Assembly: GCA_030693065.1 (NCBI GenBank)
Contig: JAUYBL010000021.1
Span: 1-64,000, forward strand
DNA from: Methylococcaceae bacterium
GTDB taxonomy: Bacteria > Pseudomonadota > Gammaproteobacteria > Methylococcales > Methylomonadaceae
Reading direction: 5' to 3'
DNA length: 64,000 bases
The position numbers were made by a program, and so were the translations under genes. The notes beneath the pieces are model-generated. The model was not told the origin of the DNA, ran no database searches, and was given only the letters and a program-made list of their open reading frames with translations. This document shows, piece after piece, positions 50,767-60,150 of the stretch (position 1 is the first letter of the stretch; every line of letters begins with the position of its first letter).

Positions 50767-51083
50767 ATGATGTATTGTTGCAACTGGCACAAATTCTTGA
50801 ACAGCGTAAACTCGAATCTGCCGAAAAGTCATACGTAGCTAGTTTGTACAGTAAAGGCTTGGATACTATCCTAAAAAAAATAGGTGAGGAAGCGACCGAA
50901 ACTGTTATTGCCGCTAAAGGTGGAGATAAGCAGCAGATTGTGTATGAAATGGCGGATTTGTGGTTTCATTGTTTGGTGCTGCTTGCCAATCAAGATTTAG
51001 GGCCGGATGATGTGCTGCAGGAATTGCAGCGTCGCTTTGGTTTGTCTGGCCTGCAAGAAAAGGCGCAACGTAATAAAACGTAA
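50763..51083 (+). CDS. hisE: Phosphoribosyl-ATP pyrophosphatase HisE
   Basis: 106 residues. The MazG-like helical motif is seen in [19 protein letters not shown] and [16 protein letters not shown] with EExxE and D residues for Mg. Hydrolyses PR-ATP, the second step of histidine synthesis. Last his gene of the run; tatA follows after 28 bp. Confidence 0.95.
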   Translation: MNDVLLQLAQILEQRKLESAEKSYVASLYSKGLDTILKKIGEEATETVIAAKGGDKQQIVYEMADLWFHCLVLLANQDLGPDDVLQELQRRFGLSGLQEKAQRNKT

Positions 51084-51111
51084 TTTATAGAAACTTAAAA
51101 GGGAGTTAAAA

Positions 51112-51327
51112 ATGGGCATCGGTGTTAGTGAGTTATTAATTATATTGGTTATTGTCGTGGTTTTATTTGGAACCAAAAGGTTACGAAATATTGGCGGTGA
51201 TTTGGGTGGTGCCATAAAGAGCTTTAGAACTGCTGTGAAAGATGGTGAGAATGACAAAAAAAGCGCCGACTCTGAAAGTGACAGCATAGACGGCGAGATT
51301 AGTTCTAAGAAAAACGAGAATGTTTGA
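51112..51327 (+). CDS. tatA: Twin-arginine translocase subunit TatA
   Basis: 71 residues. MGIGVSELLIILVIVVVLFG is the membrane anchor; LRNIGGDLGGAIKSFRTAV is the amphipathic helix, followed by a charged tail. TatA oligomers form the passage for folded Tat substrates. Overlaps tatB by 8 bp. Confidence 0.95.
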   Translation: MGIGVSELLIILVIVVVLFGTKRLRNIGGDLGGAIKSFRTAVKDGENDKKSADSESDSIDGEISSKKNENV

Positions 51328-51649
51328 GATAGGGTTTTCTGAGCTGGTAATGGTTGGCTTAGTCAGTTTATTAGTAATCGGTCCTGAACGGCTGCCAAAA
51401 GTAGCCAGACTTGCGGGTTTTTGGATAGGAAAAACTCGCAATATGGTCAACAATTTTAAGGCTGAAATAAAACACGAGCTAGAAACTGAAGAGATTCGTC
51501 AAATTATGGAAGAACAGTCTGGTATTAAGATGGAAGTCACCAAAGCCTTGGATCAAGCTGCAGACTCTGTTACTGCTGTAAAATCTTCTATCGAGCAAGC
51601 CTCAGAACAGATTTCCGCTCAAAATAAGTCCCAGTATGACTCAGAATAA
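51320..51649 (+). CDS. tatB: Twin-arginine translocase subunit TatB
   Basis: 109 residues. MFEIGFSELVMVGLVSLLVIGPERLPKVA with the conserved Glu in the membrane helix and GPERLP is TatB-specific. Forms the substrate receptor with TatC. Overlaps tatC by 14 bp. Confidence 0.94.
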   Translation: MFEIGFSELVMVGLVSLLVIGPERLPKVARLAGFWIGKTRNMVNNFKAEIKHELETEEIRQIMEEQSGIKMEVTKALDQAADSVTAVKSSIEQASEQISAQNKSQYDSE

Positions 51650-52421
51650 TTCCGATCGATCTGTAGAACAGCCGTTTATAAGCCACTTGATTGAATTGCG
51701 TGACCGCTTGTTAAAGGTGGTTGTGTGCATAGCAGTCGTGTTTTTGGGGTTGGCTAGTTATGCTAATGATATATATACCATTTTAGCGGGCCCTTTAACG
51801 AAACATATGCCGACAAATAGCACAATGATTGCTATTGATGTTGGCTCGCCGTTTTTCACTCCTTTCAAGTTGGCGCTGGTTGTCTCAATTTTTATTACCG
51901 TCCCGATAATACTGCATCAATTTTGGGCTTTTGTTGCGCCAGGTTTGTATCGGCGAGAGCGGCGCATGATTTTGCCTTTACTGATTGCAAGCACGCTGTT
52001 GTTTTATCTGGGCGTGGTTTTTGCTTATTTTGTGGTTTTTCCACTGGTATTTGGTTTTTTGACTGCTGCAGCGCCGGAAGGTGTGGCGGTAATGACAGAC
52101 ATCAGTAAGTACCTGGATTTTGTTTTGACGATGTTCTTTGCATTTGGCATTTGCTTTGAGGTGCCAATAGTTACCATAGTTTTAGTTTGGATGGGTTTGG
52201 TGACGCCAGCGGATTTAGCCGATAAACGCCCGTATGTAATCGTTGGAGCATTCATTATTGCGATGCCTTTGACGCCTCCAGATCCTATTTCGCAGTCTTT
52301 GTTGGCAGTGCCAATGTGGATGTTATTTGAGATAGGTCTATTGTGCTCTAAGTTGTTTGCACCTAAGCCGAATAACGAAATTAATTATCCGGCCGAATAT
52401 CAAAATTTCGATGGTGACTGA
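51636..52421 (+). CDS. tatC: Twin-arginine translocase subunit TatC
   Basis: 261 residues, six membrane helices. QPFISHLIELRDRLLKV at the N-terminus and FWAFVAPGLYRRERR in the first cytoplasmic loop are the signal-peptide-binding parts. Completes tatABC. Its end overlaps the following SDR gene by 11 bp. Confidence 0.97.
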   Translation: MTQNNSDRSVEQPFISHLIELRDRLLKVVVCIAVVFLGLASYANDIYTILAGPLTKHMPTNSTMIAIDVGSPFFTPFKLALVVSIFITVPIILHQFWAFVAPGLYRRERRMILPLLIASTLLFYLGVVFAYFVVFPLVFGFLTAAAPEGVAVMTDISKYLDFVLTMFFAFGICFEVPIVTIVLVWMGLVTPADLADKRPYVIVGAFIIAMPLTPPDPISQSLLAVPMWMLFEIGLLCSKLFAPKPNNEINYPAEYQNFDGD

Positions 52422-53157
52422 TTTCTGTGGCAAAAATGTACTAATTACAGGTGCTTCTAAGCGTATTGGGGCAAGTTGTGCACGGTTATTGCATGAAAAG
52501 GGATGTAATGTAATCTTGCATTACAATACGTCGAGGCAAGAGGCATTAGAGCTTTGTGCTCAGTTAAATCAAGAACGCCCTGATTCCGCAAGAGTCATGC
52601 AGGCCGATTTGCTAAATCGAGAGCAATTGCGAAATCTGGCTCATCAGGCGTCAGGAGCGTGGGGTGGTTTGGATGTATTGATAAATAATGCCTCTTCTTT
52701 TTATCCGACTGCGCTGGCTGCTGTCACTGAGGATCAATGGGATGAGTTGCTTGGCAGCAATCTCAAAGCGCCTTTTTTTTTAACACAAGCACTGTCAAGT
52801 GTGTTGTTAGTGCGTCAAGGTTGTGTCGTTAATATCATCGACATTCATGCCGAACGAGGACTAAAAGGCTATCCTGTTTACAGTATTGCCAAAGCTGGCT
52901 TGGCCGCTATGACCAAAGTTCTGGCTAAGGAGTTGGGTCCTTCTGTGCGAGTTAATGGCGTAGCACCGGGGGCAATTATTTGGCCTGAATTTGATATGTC
53001 AGAAGAAGACAAAAATGAAATATTACAGCGTGTTGCTTTGCATAGACACGGTCAACCCGCTGATATTGCCAAGGCGGTATTATTTTTAGTCAGGGATGCT
53101 GAATATGTTACCGGTCAAATTTTGTCTGTGGATGGCGGACGAACATTATTTTGTTGA
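52411..53157 (+). CDS. Pteridine reductase-like short-chain dehydrogenase
   Basis: 248 residues from ATG 52411, overlapping tatC by 11 bp; the longer frame to 52357 runs into tatC and is rejected. The NADP motif is TGASKRIG, the TGxxxRxG form typical of PTR1/FolM pteridine reductases rather than the usual TGxxxGxG. NNASSFYP, catalytic YPVYSIAKAG (YxxxK) and C-terminal VDGG are present. Likely reduces dihydropterins or dihydrofolate. Its 3' end overlaps folK (opposite strand) by 12 bp, beside folB, supporting a pterin role. Confidence 0.82.
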   Translation: MVTDFCGKNVLITGASKRIGASCARLLHEKGCNVILHYNTSRQEALELCAQLNQERPDSARVMQADLLNREQLRNLAHQASGAWGGLDVLINNASSFYPTALAAVTEDQWDELLGSNLKAPFFLTQALSSVLLVRQGCVVNIIDIHAERGLKGYPVYSIAKAGLAAMTKVLAKELGPSVRVNGVAPGAIIWPEFDMSEEDKNEILQRVALHRHGQPADIAKAVLFLVRDAEYVTGQILSVDGGRTLFC

Positions 53158-53646
53158 AGCTTCTTTAGTCGCTAGCCGCCATTGCTTGAGCATGGTTTTG
53201 TCAAAGTTCTTCCATAGGTTTTCATAGGTGACCTGGCTAACAGGATGTTTTAAGGTCGGTGCAATTTCTGCCAAAGGTTCAAGCACAAAAGCGTAACGTT
53301 CAATTTCATCTCTAGGGATCTGCAGGCGGCCATCGTTGATAATAATGTCGCCGTATAAGATCAAGTCCAAGTCTAACGTGCGAGGGGAAAATTTTTCACT
53401 ATTGCGGCTACGCCCATGATCTAGCTCAATTTGACGAAGTTGCTTGGCAACAGATTTGACATCTAGGTCAGAATCAAAACCAACAATTAGGTTGTGAAAG
53501 CTGTCCCCAGTAAATCCAACCGCTTCCGATTCATAAATACTGGATACAGTTAGATTGCCAAAATATTCTTCAAGGGCCTTTAGGCTCGCAGGAATGTTGG
53601 TTTCCTTGTCGATGTTGCTGCCAATGCTTATATAGCCTCTGGTCAC
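53146..53646 (-). CDS. folK: Hydroxymethyl-dihydropterin pyrophosphokinase
   Basis: 166 residues. YISIGSNIDKE at the start, SSIYESEAVG, and DHGRSRNSEKFSPRTLDLDLILYGD, with LQIPRDEIERYAFVLEPLAEIAP, are the HPPK signature. Transfers pyrophosphate from ATP to hydroxymethyl-dihydropterin in folate synthesis. Overlaps folB by 4 bp and the convergent SDR gene by 12 bp. Confidence 0.96.
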   Translation of the reverse strand: MTRGYISIGSNIDKETNIPASLKALEEYFGNLTVSSIYESEAVGFTGDSFHNLIVGFDSDLDVKSVAKQLRQIELDHGRSRNSEKFSPRTLDLDLILYGDIIINDGRLQIPRDEIERYAFVLEPLAEIAPTLKHPVSQVTYENLWKNFDKTMLKQWRLATKEASTK

Positions 53647-54002
53647 GAGATTTTTTCTCCACGCTCAATCACTATGCCGACATCACTGGCCCCGCGAATA
53701 GCGCCTTTTTTGTTTAAGGTGATTTTTACCCACGGTACATTGAATTCATTGCGAATGATGTTGGCTATTTCAATAATCAATTTTTCAACTAAATAAAATT
53801 GACTAGCTTCTACAAATGAAATTATGCGCTTGGATACGGTTTTATAGTCAAGCGTGTATTGAATCTCGTCAGTTTCAGCGGCTTTCTCAATATCAAAAGC
53901 CATTTCAATGTCTAAAATAATGGTCTGTTTGGTTTCTCGTTCCCAGTCGTAAATGCCTATAATGGTTTGGATTTCCAATCCGCCTAAAAATATGATGTCC
54001 AT
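53643..54002 (-). CDS. folB: Dihydroneopterin aldolase
   Basis: 119 residues. MDIIFLGGLEIQTIIGIYDWERETKQ and the conserved KKGAIRGASDVGIVIER end identify FolB. Cleaves dihydroneopterin to hydroxymethyl-dihydropterin and glycolaldehyde, feeding FolK; in a methylotroph the same intermediates could also serve methanopterin synthesis (inference). Divergent from plsY. Confidence 0.95.
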   Translation of the reverse strand: MDIIFLGGLEIQTIIGIYDWERETKQTIILDIEMAFDIEKAAETDEIQYTLDYKTVSKRIISFVEASQFYLVEKLIIEIANIIRNEFNVPWVKITLNKKGAIRGASDVGIVIERGEKIS

Positions 54003-54096
54003 TATGATTTCCGGTTATGATGTTTGAGTTAAAAAAAGCGCCCAGTATCAGGGAAACGCTTTAGTCTTACAAGATCTGAATGACAAAAGGTATATC

Positions 54097-54684
54097 ATGA
54101 GCGAGTGGTTGTTTATTCCGGCTGCCTATTTGATAGGCTCAATTTCCAGTGCAATTTTAATTTGTCGTTTGATGGGCTTGCCCGATCCAAGGGGGCAGGG
54201 GTCAGGTAATCCAGGCGCTACCAATGTTATGCGAATAGGTGGTAAAAAAGCGGCTGCAATAACCCTGTTGGGTGATTTGTTAAAGGGATTGCTACCTGTT
54301 TACATAGCCAAATTACTTGAAGTTCCAGTGGATATTTTAGTTGCGACCGGCTTGGCAGCTTTCATAGGGCATCTTTACCCTATATTTTTTGGTTTTAGAG
54401 GTGGTAAAGGCGTAGCTACTTCGCTTGGGGTGTTATTAGGTATTTCTTGGTGGTTGGGTGTTGCCGTAATTATCACCTGGCTTGTAGTTTACAAACTCGG
54501 CAAAATTTCATCGTTAGCTGCGTTGTGTGCATCTACATTATCGTCAGTTTATGCATGGTTTATCGTTAGTGATTTGCGCGTCGTAATGGCTGCCTTAGTA
54601 ATGACAGCGCTTCTGTTGTGGCGGCACAAGAGTAATATTCAGCGTTTGTTGGCTGGTGTCGAAGGTAAATCAACAGTTAGGTAA
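54097..54684 (+). CDS. plsY: Acyl-phosphate:glycerol-3-phosphate acyltransferase
   Basis: 195 residues, about five membrane helices. [43 protein letters not shown] carries the GSGNPGATN acyl-phosphate loop and [18 protein letters not shown] the second loop. Makes lysophosphatidate. Diverges from folB by 94 bp; its 3' end overlaps tsaD on the other strand by 15 bp. Confidence 0.97.
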   Translation: MSEWLFIPAAYLIGSISSAILICRLMGLPDPRGQGSGNPGATNVMRIGGKKAAAITLLGDLLKGLLPVYIAKLLEVPVDILVATGLAAFIGHLYPIFFGFRGGKGVATSLGVLLGISWWLGVAVIITWLVVYKLGKISSLAALCASTLSSVYAWFIVSDLRVVMAALVMTALLLWRHKSNIQRLLAGVEGKSTVR

Positions 54685-55680
54685 TTCATTAACTGGCCAA
54701 CGTGGGCGTGTGTGGATTTCCAGGTCTTGGTGTTGTCCTGCGAGTAAGCGTTGGCAACCGGCATAGGCAATCATTGCCCCGTTATCAGTGCAGAATTCTG
54801 GTCTGGGAAAATAGATTTCACTGTGTTCTTTCATAATCATTTCTGTAAGTGTTGCGCGAATGTGTTGATTGGCGCTAACACCGCCAGCCACCACAAGCCT
54901 TTTTAATCCCGTTTGTTGTAAGGCGCGTTTGCATTTGATGCTGAGAGTATCGGCAACGGCTTCTTGAAAAGCAGCGGCTATATTTGCTTTGTCTTGGTCG
55001 GTTTTGCCTGTGGCATTAAGTGCATTCATAGTGAATGTTTTTAGTCCGCTAAAGCTAAAGTTCAGTCCGGGGCGGTCGGTCATAGGCCTTGGGAATTTTA
55101 ATTGGGGGCTGCCTTGTTCGGCTAGTTTTGATAGTTTGGGGCCGCCAGGATAGCCTAGGCCCAGCATTTTTGCGGTCTTGTCAAAAGCTTCACCGGCGGC
55201 ATCATCAAGAGATTCTCCTAATAGTTTGTAGTTGCCAACATCTTCAACCTGAATTAATAAAGTATGTCCTCCAGAAATTAGGAGTGCTACAAAAGGCATC
55301 GCCGGCGGATTTACTTCCAGCATGGGAGCTAATAAATGACCTTCCATGTGATGTACGGCAATGGCTGGGATTTGCCACGTCCACGCCAAGCTTCTGGCAG
55401 TTACAGCGCCAACCAATAATGCCCCCATTAAGCCTGGGCCGGCTGTATACGCAACGCCGTTAATGTCGGCGCTCGTCAACTGGCTTTCTTTCAAGCATTG
55501 CCGGATAAGTGGAATCAATTTGCGAACATGATCACGTGAAGCCAATTCTGGTACAACGCCGCCATAGTCGTTATGCATCGCAATTTGGCTGTACAAAAAA
55601 TCCTTAATTAAGCCTTGTTGGGAGTGGTAAATGGCTACGCCGGTTTCATCGCAGGAGGTTTCTATGCCTAAAACGTACAT
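54670..55680 (-). CDS. tsaD: tRNA N6-threonylcarbamoyladenosine transferase
   Basis: 336 residues. [18 protein letters not shown], the metal-binding [18 protein letters not shown] and the C-terminal [12 protein letters not shown] are all present. Transfers threonylcarbamoyl to A37 of ANN-decoding tRNAs with TsaB, TsaE. Divergent from rpsU and overlapping plsY tail to tail. Confidence 0.97.
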   Translation of the reverse strand: MYVLGIETSCDETGVAIYHSQQGLIKDFLYSQIAMHNDYGGVVPELASRDHVRKLIPLIRQCLKESQLTSADINGVAYTAGPGLMGALLVGAVTARSLAWTWQIPAIAVHHMEGHLLAPMLEVNPPAMPFVALLISGGHTLLIQVEDVGNYKLLGESLDDAAGEAFDKTAKMLGLGYPGGPKLSKLAEQGSPQLKFPRPMTDRPGLNFSFSGLKTFTMNALNATGKTDQDKANIAAAFQEAVADTLSIKCKRALQQTGLKRLVVAGGVSANQHIRATLTEMIMKEHSEIYFPRPEFCTDNGAMIAYAGCQRLLAGQHQDLEIHTRPRWPVNELPNC

Positions 55681-55687
55681 TGGGTTT

Positions 55688-55716
55688 TTGAAAATTATAT
55701 AAAGTGAAGGTATAAT
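55688..55716 (+). promoter_or_regulatory. Sigma-70 promoter of the rpsU operon
   Basis: TTGAAA (55688-55693), a 17-nt spacer, TATAAT (55711-55716). An almost consensus promoter 72 bp upstream of rpsU. The tsaD start at 55680 is immediately on the other side. Confidence 0.8.
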
Positions 55717-55726
55717 TCAAGGTTAT

Positions 55727-55745
55727 GTTTACCCGCGGGGTAAAC
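55727..55745 (+). promoter_or_regulatory. Hairpin at the 5' end of the rpsU leader
   Basis: GTTTACCC (55727-55734) pairs perfectly with GGGTAAAC (55738-55745), loop GCG. It starts about 3-5 nt after the predicted transcription start. It may stabilise the mRNA or bind a regulator; as DNA it is a palindrome that could be an operator. Confidence 0.5.
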
Positions 55746-55787
55746 GTGCCTACGTCTTATTTGATATTAACATACTTGGAATACCTA

Positions 55788-56021
55788 ATGCCGTCAGTCA
55801 AAGTTAAAGAAAACGAACCTTTTGATGTTGCAATTCGCCGTTTTAAACGCGCTTGTGAGAAAGCCGGAGTGTTGGCTGAAGTGCGTCGTCGTGAGTTTTA
55901 TGAAAAGCCAACTGCAGAACGTAAACGTCAAGGCGCTGCAGCTGTTAAACGCCATTTAAAGAAATTGGCTCGCGAGCGTTATGCGTTAAAGAATTTGCGT
56001 CGCGGTCGTCCAACTCTATAA
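55788..56021 (+). CDS. rpsU: 30S ribosomal protein S21
   Basis: 77 residues from ATG 55788, longer than the usual 71; the extension is in the basic C-terminus ([14 protein letters not shown]). [39 protein letters not shown] are standard. An upstream in-frame ATG at 55725 lies within the leader hairpin region and is rejected. All 14 Arg codons are CGT or CGC. S21 aids mRNA base-pairing on the 30S. First gene of rpsU-yqeY-dnaG-rpoD. Confidence 0.95.
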   Translation: MPSVKVKENEPFDVAIRRFKRACEKAGVLAEVRRREFYEKPTAERKRQGAAAVKRHLKKLARERYALKNLRRGRPTL

Positions 56022-56031
56022 AGGCTGGCAA

Positions 56032-56481
56032 ATGGACTTATTGGTTGATCGTATTAAGGACGATATGAAAACTGCAATGAAGAGCGGCGAGAAGGCAAGG
56101 CTTGGTGTGATACGGCTGATCTTGTCTGCGATTAAGCAGATTGAGGTTGATGAGCGTATCACCCTTGACAATGAGCGTTCCTTACAAGTGCTTGATAAAA
56201 TGCTAAAGCAGCGGCGAGAGTCAATACGGCAGTTTGCCGATGCTGGTCGCAATGATTTGGTTGCGATTGAAGAGGCGGAGGTACTTGTTATTCAAGAATT
56301 TTTGCCACAGCCTCTCACTGAAGCTGAGGTGGATGTTATGGTTGACGAAGCGATTGCTGCTTCTGGTGCGCAGTCAGTTAAAGATATGGGTAAAGTCATG
56401 GGGTTGCTGAAAGCAAAAATGCAGGGGCGTGCCAATATGTCGATAGTGAGTGGAAAAATTAAAGCCGCCTTGGCGGAATAG
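56032..56481 (+). CDS. yqeY: GatB/YqeY domain protein
   Basis: 149 residues. The YqeY fold is shown by DRIKDDMKTAMKSGEKARLGVIRLILSAIKQIEVDER, VLVIQEFLPQPLTEAEV and DMGKVMGLLKAKMQGRANMS. Related to the tail domain of GatB that contacts tRNA; function as a separate protein is not settled. 10 bp after rpsU and 32 bp before dnaG, its usual place. Confidence 0.94.
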   Translation: MDLLVDRIKDDMKTAMKSGEKARLGVIRLILSAIKQIEVDERITLDNERSLQVLDKMLKQRRESIRQFADAGRNDLVAIEEAEVLVIQEFLPQPLTEAEVDVMVDEAIAASGAQSVKDMGKVMGLLKAKMQGRANMSIVSGKIKAALAE

Positions 56482-56513
56482 ATTATTTTCTACCATTTTT
56501 TCGGGGCATAAGT

Positions 56514-58253
56514 ATGTCCGGTAAAATTCCTCGTGAATTTATTGATGATCTTTTGGTGCGAGTCGATATAGTCGATCTAATCGATTCGCACGTTCCTTTA
56601 AAGAAGGTGGGGGCCAATTATCTGGCTCGTTGCCCATTCCACACTGAAAAATCTCCTAGTTTTTCTGTAAATCGCAATAAACAGTTCTTTCACTGTTTTG
56701 GTTGCGGAGTTAGTGGTAACGCCATTAGCTTTCTGATGAACTATAGTCACCTTGATTTTGTCGAGGCTGTCGAAGATCTTGCTGCATTTATTGGTGTTGA
56801 CGTTCCCAGAGAGTCGGTTGAATATTCGGGGCAACAGAAGGCAGCGGATTTAAGTAGCCTTTATAAGGTTATGGAACAGGTTGCAGTGTTTTATGTAGAG
56901 CAGCTACGGACCAGTTCCGAGGGCAGGCAAGCTACCGAGTATCTAAAGCATAGAGGAGTGAGTACTAGCGTAGCTTATGACTACATGCTGGGGTATGCAC
57001 CAAAAAAATGGCAAGTCTTGATTGATCAATTTGGAGAGCAGGCGCTGCTTGATGCTGGCTTGCTGGGAAAATCAGATATTGGTGATACTTATGCACGTTT
57101 TCGTGGCCGCGTTATATTTCCGATCCGAGATAAGCGTGGTCGAACCATCGGCTTTGGTGGTCGCGTCTTAGATGATTCTTTGCCCAAGTACTTGAATTCT
57201 CCAGAAACGCCCTTATTTCACAAGGGGCGTGAAGTATATGGGCTTTATGAGCTTCTACAAAAGCAACCTAAGCCGCAGAGGATATTGATTGTTGAAGGTT
57301 ATATGGATGTTGTCGCCTTGGCTGAATTTGGATTTTATTCTGCAGTTGCGACCTTAGGCACGGCGACCTCTCAAGCGCATATTGACTTGTTGTTTAGGTT
57401 TGCTTCTGAGTTGGTATTTTGCTTTGATGGTGATAGTGCTGGGCAAAAGGCGGCTGATAGGGCTATGGAGCAGTCTTTTTCTTCGCTAAGGGATGGCCGT
57501 CAAGTTCGAGTCATGCTGTTGCCGCAAAGTCATGATCCTGATTCGTTAGTGCGTGAAATTGGAGTTGATGGCTTTGTTAAAAGTATCGAGTCCTCTGAAA
57601 CATTATCAGATTATTTTTTTCGGTCTGTTGCCAAAGGTTTGAATTTGTCGGAAATGGAGGGTAGGGCGCAGTTGGTAAATACAGCTAAGCCGTTCCTCGA
57701 CAAGTTACCGGATGGCGTATTCAAAGGAATGATGTATGCACGCCTTGAAGAAATGTCACGAGTTCAGAATATTAATGTTTCTGGTGGAGTTAAAGGTAAT
57801 TTAACTTCAAATCAGAAAGTGACGCGAGCAGCCGGACGTCCTTCTTCTGCTCGCGTTGCCATGGCTTTGTTGTTGCAAAATCCTAGGCTTGCAGATGTCG
57901 TTGAGCAAAAAGAGATTGATTTGAGTCGGCTTGAATTTCCTGGAGTGGAGTTGTTTAAAACTTTATTTGAGATGATTCAAAACAAAAAGCCGGCTAATGT
58001 CGCGGTTTTGTTGGAACTTTATCGTGGAACAGCCGAAGAAAAAACGATAAAAGCGTTGGCTAGTTTCGATTTACTTGTTCCCGATGAAGGTGTTGAGGCC
58101 GAGTTTTTCGGTGCAGTTGAAAGCTTACTCGTTCAGGCCAGGGAGGCAGAGTTAGATAGATTAGAGGCTAAAGCAAAAAATGAAGGATTGAATCCTCAAG
58201 AGAAAGAAAGATGGCTAAGCCTGTTGACGATTAAAAGGTGCAGTACAAAATAA
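56514..58253 (+). CDS. dnaG: DNA primase
   Basis: 579 residues. The CHC2 zinc ribbon is C40-H43-C61-C64 (CPFHTEKSPSF to HCFGCG), followed by the RNA-polymerase domain with TOPRIM motifs VEGYMDVVAL and FDGDSAGQKAADRA, and a C-terminal helicase-binding domain of about 150 residues. Synthesises RNA primers for replication. Part of the macromolecular-synthesis operon. Confidence 0.97.
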   Translation: MSGKIPREFIDDLLVRVDIVDLIDSHVPLKKVGANYLARCPFHTEKSPSFSVNRNKQFFHCFGCGVSGNAISFLMNYSHLDFVEAVEDLAAFIGVDVPRESVEYSGQQKAADLSSLYKVMEQVAVFYVEQLRTSSEGRQATEYLKHRGVSTSVAYDYMLGYAPKKWQVLIDQFGEQALLDAGLLGKSDIGDTYARFRGRVIFPIRDKRGRTIGFGGRVLDDSLPKYLNSPETPLFHKGREVYGLYELLQKQPKPQRILIVEGYMDVVALAEFGFYSAVATLGTATSQAHIDLLFRFASELVFCFDGDSAGQKAADRAMEQSFSSLRDGRQVRVMLLPQSHDPDSLVREIGVDGFVKSIESSETLSDYFFRSVAKGLNLSEMEGRAQLVNTAKPFLDKLPDGVFKGMMYARLEEMSRVQNINVSGGVKGNLTSNQKVTRAAGRPSSARVAMALLLQNPRLADVVEQKEIDLSRLEFPGVELFKTLFEMIQNKKPANVAVLLELYRGTAEEKTIKALASFDLLVPDEGVEAEFFGAVESLLVQAREAELDRLEAKAKNEGLNPQEKERWLSLLTIKRCSTK

Positions 58254-58315
58254 CGGCAGTTTGTAGTACAATCCCGCGCCTTGTGTACCGATGCCGAATA
58301 CCTTTGTGAGTAAAT

Positions 58316-60139
58316 ATGAATCAAGAACAGCAACAATCCCAGCTTAAACAGTTAATAGCCAAAGGTAAGATTCAGGGTTACTTGACGTATGCGGAAGTCA
58401 ACGACCATCTGCCTAGCGACATTGTTGACCCAGAGCAAATTGAAGATATTATCGGCATGATCAGCGATATGGGCATCCAGGTCTATGAAGTGGCCCCGGA
58501 TGAAGACTCGCTCATCACTGATTCTGCCGCTGTAACGACAGATGACGAGGACGCTGAAGAGGTTGCTGCATTGGCATCAGTAGACAGCGAATTTGGTAGA
58601 ACTACCGACCCTGTGCGTATGTATATGCGCGAAATGGGATCTGTAGAATTGCTTACTCGTGCAGACGAGTTAAAAATTGCCAAGCGAATTGAAGAAGGCC
58701 AGCAGCAATTAGTGAAAGCGATTTCACGGTCATGTGTTGTTGTTGAAGATTTTTTGCAGTCATTCGATAGTGTTTCTGCAGAGGAAGGCGGGACTCGGTT
58801 GACCGATCTTATATCCGGTTTTGCGGATTTAAGTGAGCCTGAAGATTTAGTGGCGGCATTGCCGGTTGCAGATGAAATTGATGAGGGTGAAACAGAAGAA
58901 GCTAGTGCAGAGGAAGAGACAAAAGGACTTAATTATGAAGAGGTTAAGGAGAAAGTTGAGGCGCTCAGGGCACAATTGAAATTAGCTTCGGCTGCAATTA
59001 AAAAACACGGCTATTCCAGTGAAAAGACAGAAGAAGCCTTTGAAATACTCGCTGGGCTGTTTATGGAATTTAAATGGACACCTCAATATCTAAAAAAATT
59101 GACCGCCATTATTCCTGATGGTGTAGCTGCTGTCCGAGAGCAAGAAAAAATTATATTGGATGTTTTTGTTAATCAGGCAAAATTTCCGCGTAAAGATTTC
59201 ATTGCATCATTTGTTGGCAATGAAGCCAGTTCGGAGTGGTTTGGGCAATATTTGAATGCAAACGACAGTTATGCCGACACATTCAAGGTCCATGAAAAAG
59301 AAGTTAGAAAAGCCCAGACAAGATTGTCTGAAATAGAAGATCGTTATGGCTTGACTGTCAACGGCTTAAAAGACATTAATCGACGTATGTCAATTGGTGA
59401 GGCCAAGGCCAGGCGTGCAAAAAAAGAAATGATTGAAGCTAACTTACGGTTGGTCATTTCCATAGCAAAAAAGTATACTAATCGTGGTTTGCAATTCTTG
59501 GATTTAATTCAAGAAGGCAATATCGGTTTAATGAAAGCAGTTGATAAATTTGAATACCGTCGAGGATACAAATTTTCTACTTATGCTACATGGTGGATTA
59601 GACAGGCGATTACCAGATCCATTGCAGATCAGGCGAGGACTATCCGGATCCCTGTGCATATGATCGAAACCATCAACAAACTCAATCGTATTTCCAGGCA
59701 AATATTGCAGGAAATGGGCCGTGAAGCTACCCCTGAGGAGCTTGCAGAGCGAATGGAAATGCCTGAAGACAAGGTTCGCAAGGTATTGAAGATAGCCAAA
59801 GAACCTATCTCTATGGAAACACCAATTGGTGATGATGAAGATTCCCACTTGGGAGATTTCATAGAAGATGCTAAAGTACTGTCCCCGATTGAAGCTGCTA
59901 CTATTGCAGGGTTAAGAGAGTCTACACAAAATGTATTGGCAGGCTTAACTGCAAGAGAAGCAAAAGTATTACGTATGCGTTTTGGTATCAATATGAATAC
60001 CGATCATACCTTGGAAGAAGTTGGTAAGCAGTTTGACGTTACTCGTGAACGTATCCGCCAAATTGAAGCCAAAGCATTAAGAAAATTAAGACATCCTTCA
60101 AGATCAGAGCAACTGAGATGCTTCTTGGATGGTGAGTAA
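58316..60139 (+). CDS. rpoD: RNA polymerase sigma-70 factor RpoD
   Basis: 607 residues. Region 1.1 is at the N-terminus ([20 protein letters not shown]), region 1.2 at [18 protein letters not shown], then an acidic non-conserved insert, region 2 with [27 protein letters not shown] and [10 protein letters not shown], region 3, and region 4.2 [20 protein letters not shown]. The housekeeping sigma factor. 62 bp after dnaG; a tRNA follows in 11 bp. Confidence 0.98.
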   Translation: MNQEQQQSQLKQLIAKGKIQGYLTYAEVNDHLPSDIVDPEQIEDIIGMISDMGIQVYEVAPDEDSLITDSAAVTTDDEDAEEVAALASVDSEFGRTTDPVRMYMREMGSVELLTRADELKIAKRIEEGQQQLVKAISRSCVVVEDFLQSFDSVSAEEGGTRLTDLISGFADLSEPEDLVAALPVADEIDEGETEEASAEEETKGLNYEEVKEKVEALRAQLKLASAAIKKHGYSSEKTEEAFEILAGLFMEFKWTPQYLKKLTAIIPDGVAAVREQEKIILDVFVNQAKFPRKDFIASFVGNEASSEWFGQYLNANDSYADTFKVHEKEVRKAQTRLSEIEDRYGLTVNGLKDINRRMSIGEAKARRAKKEMIEANLRLVISIAKKYTNRGLQFLDLIQEGNIGLMKAVDKFEYRRGYKFSTYATWWIRQAITRSIADQARTIRIPVHMIETINKLNRISRQILQEMGREATPEELAERMEMPEDKVRKVLKIAKEPISMETPIGDDEDSHLGDFIEDAKVLSPIEAATIAGLRESTQNVLAGLTAREAKVLRMRFGINMNTDHTLEEVGKQFDVTRERIRQIEAKALRKLRHPSRSEQLRCFLDGE

Positions 60140-60150
60140 AAAGTAACAAG

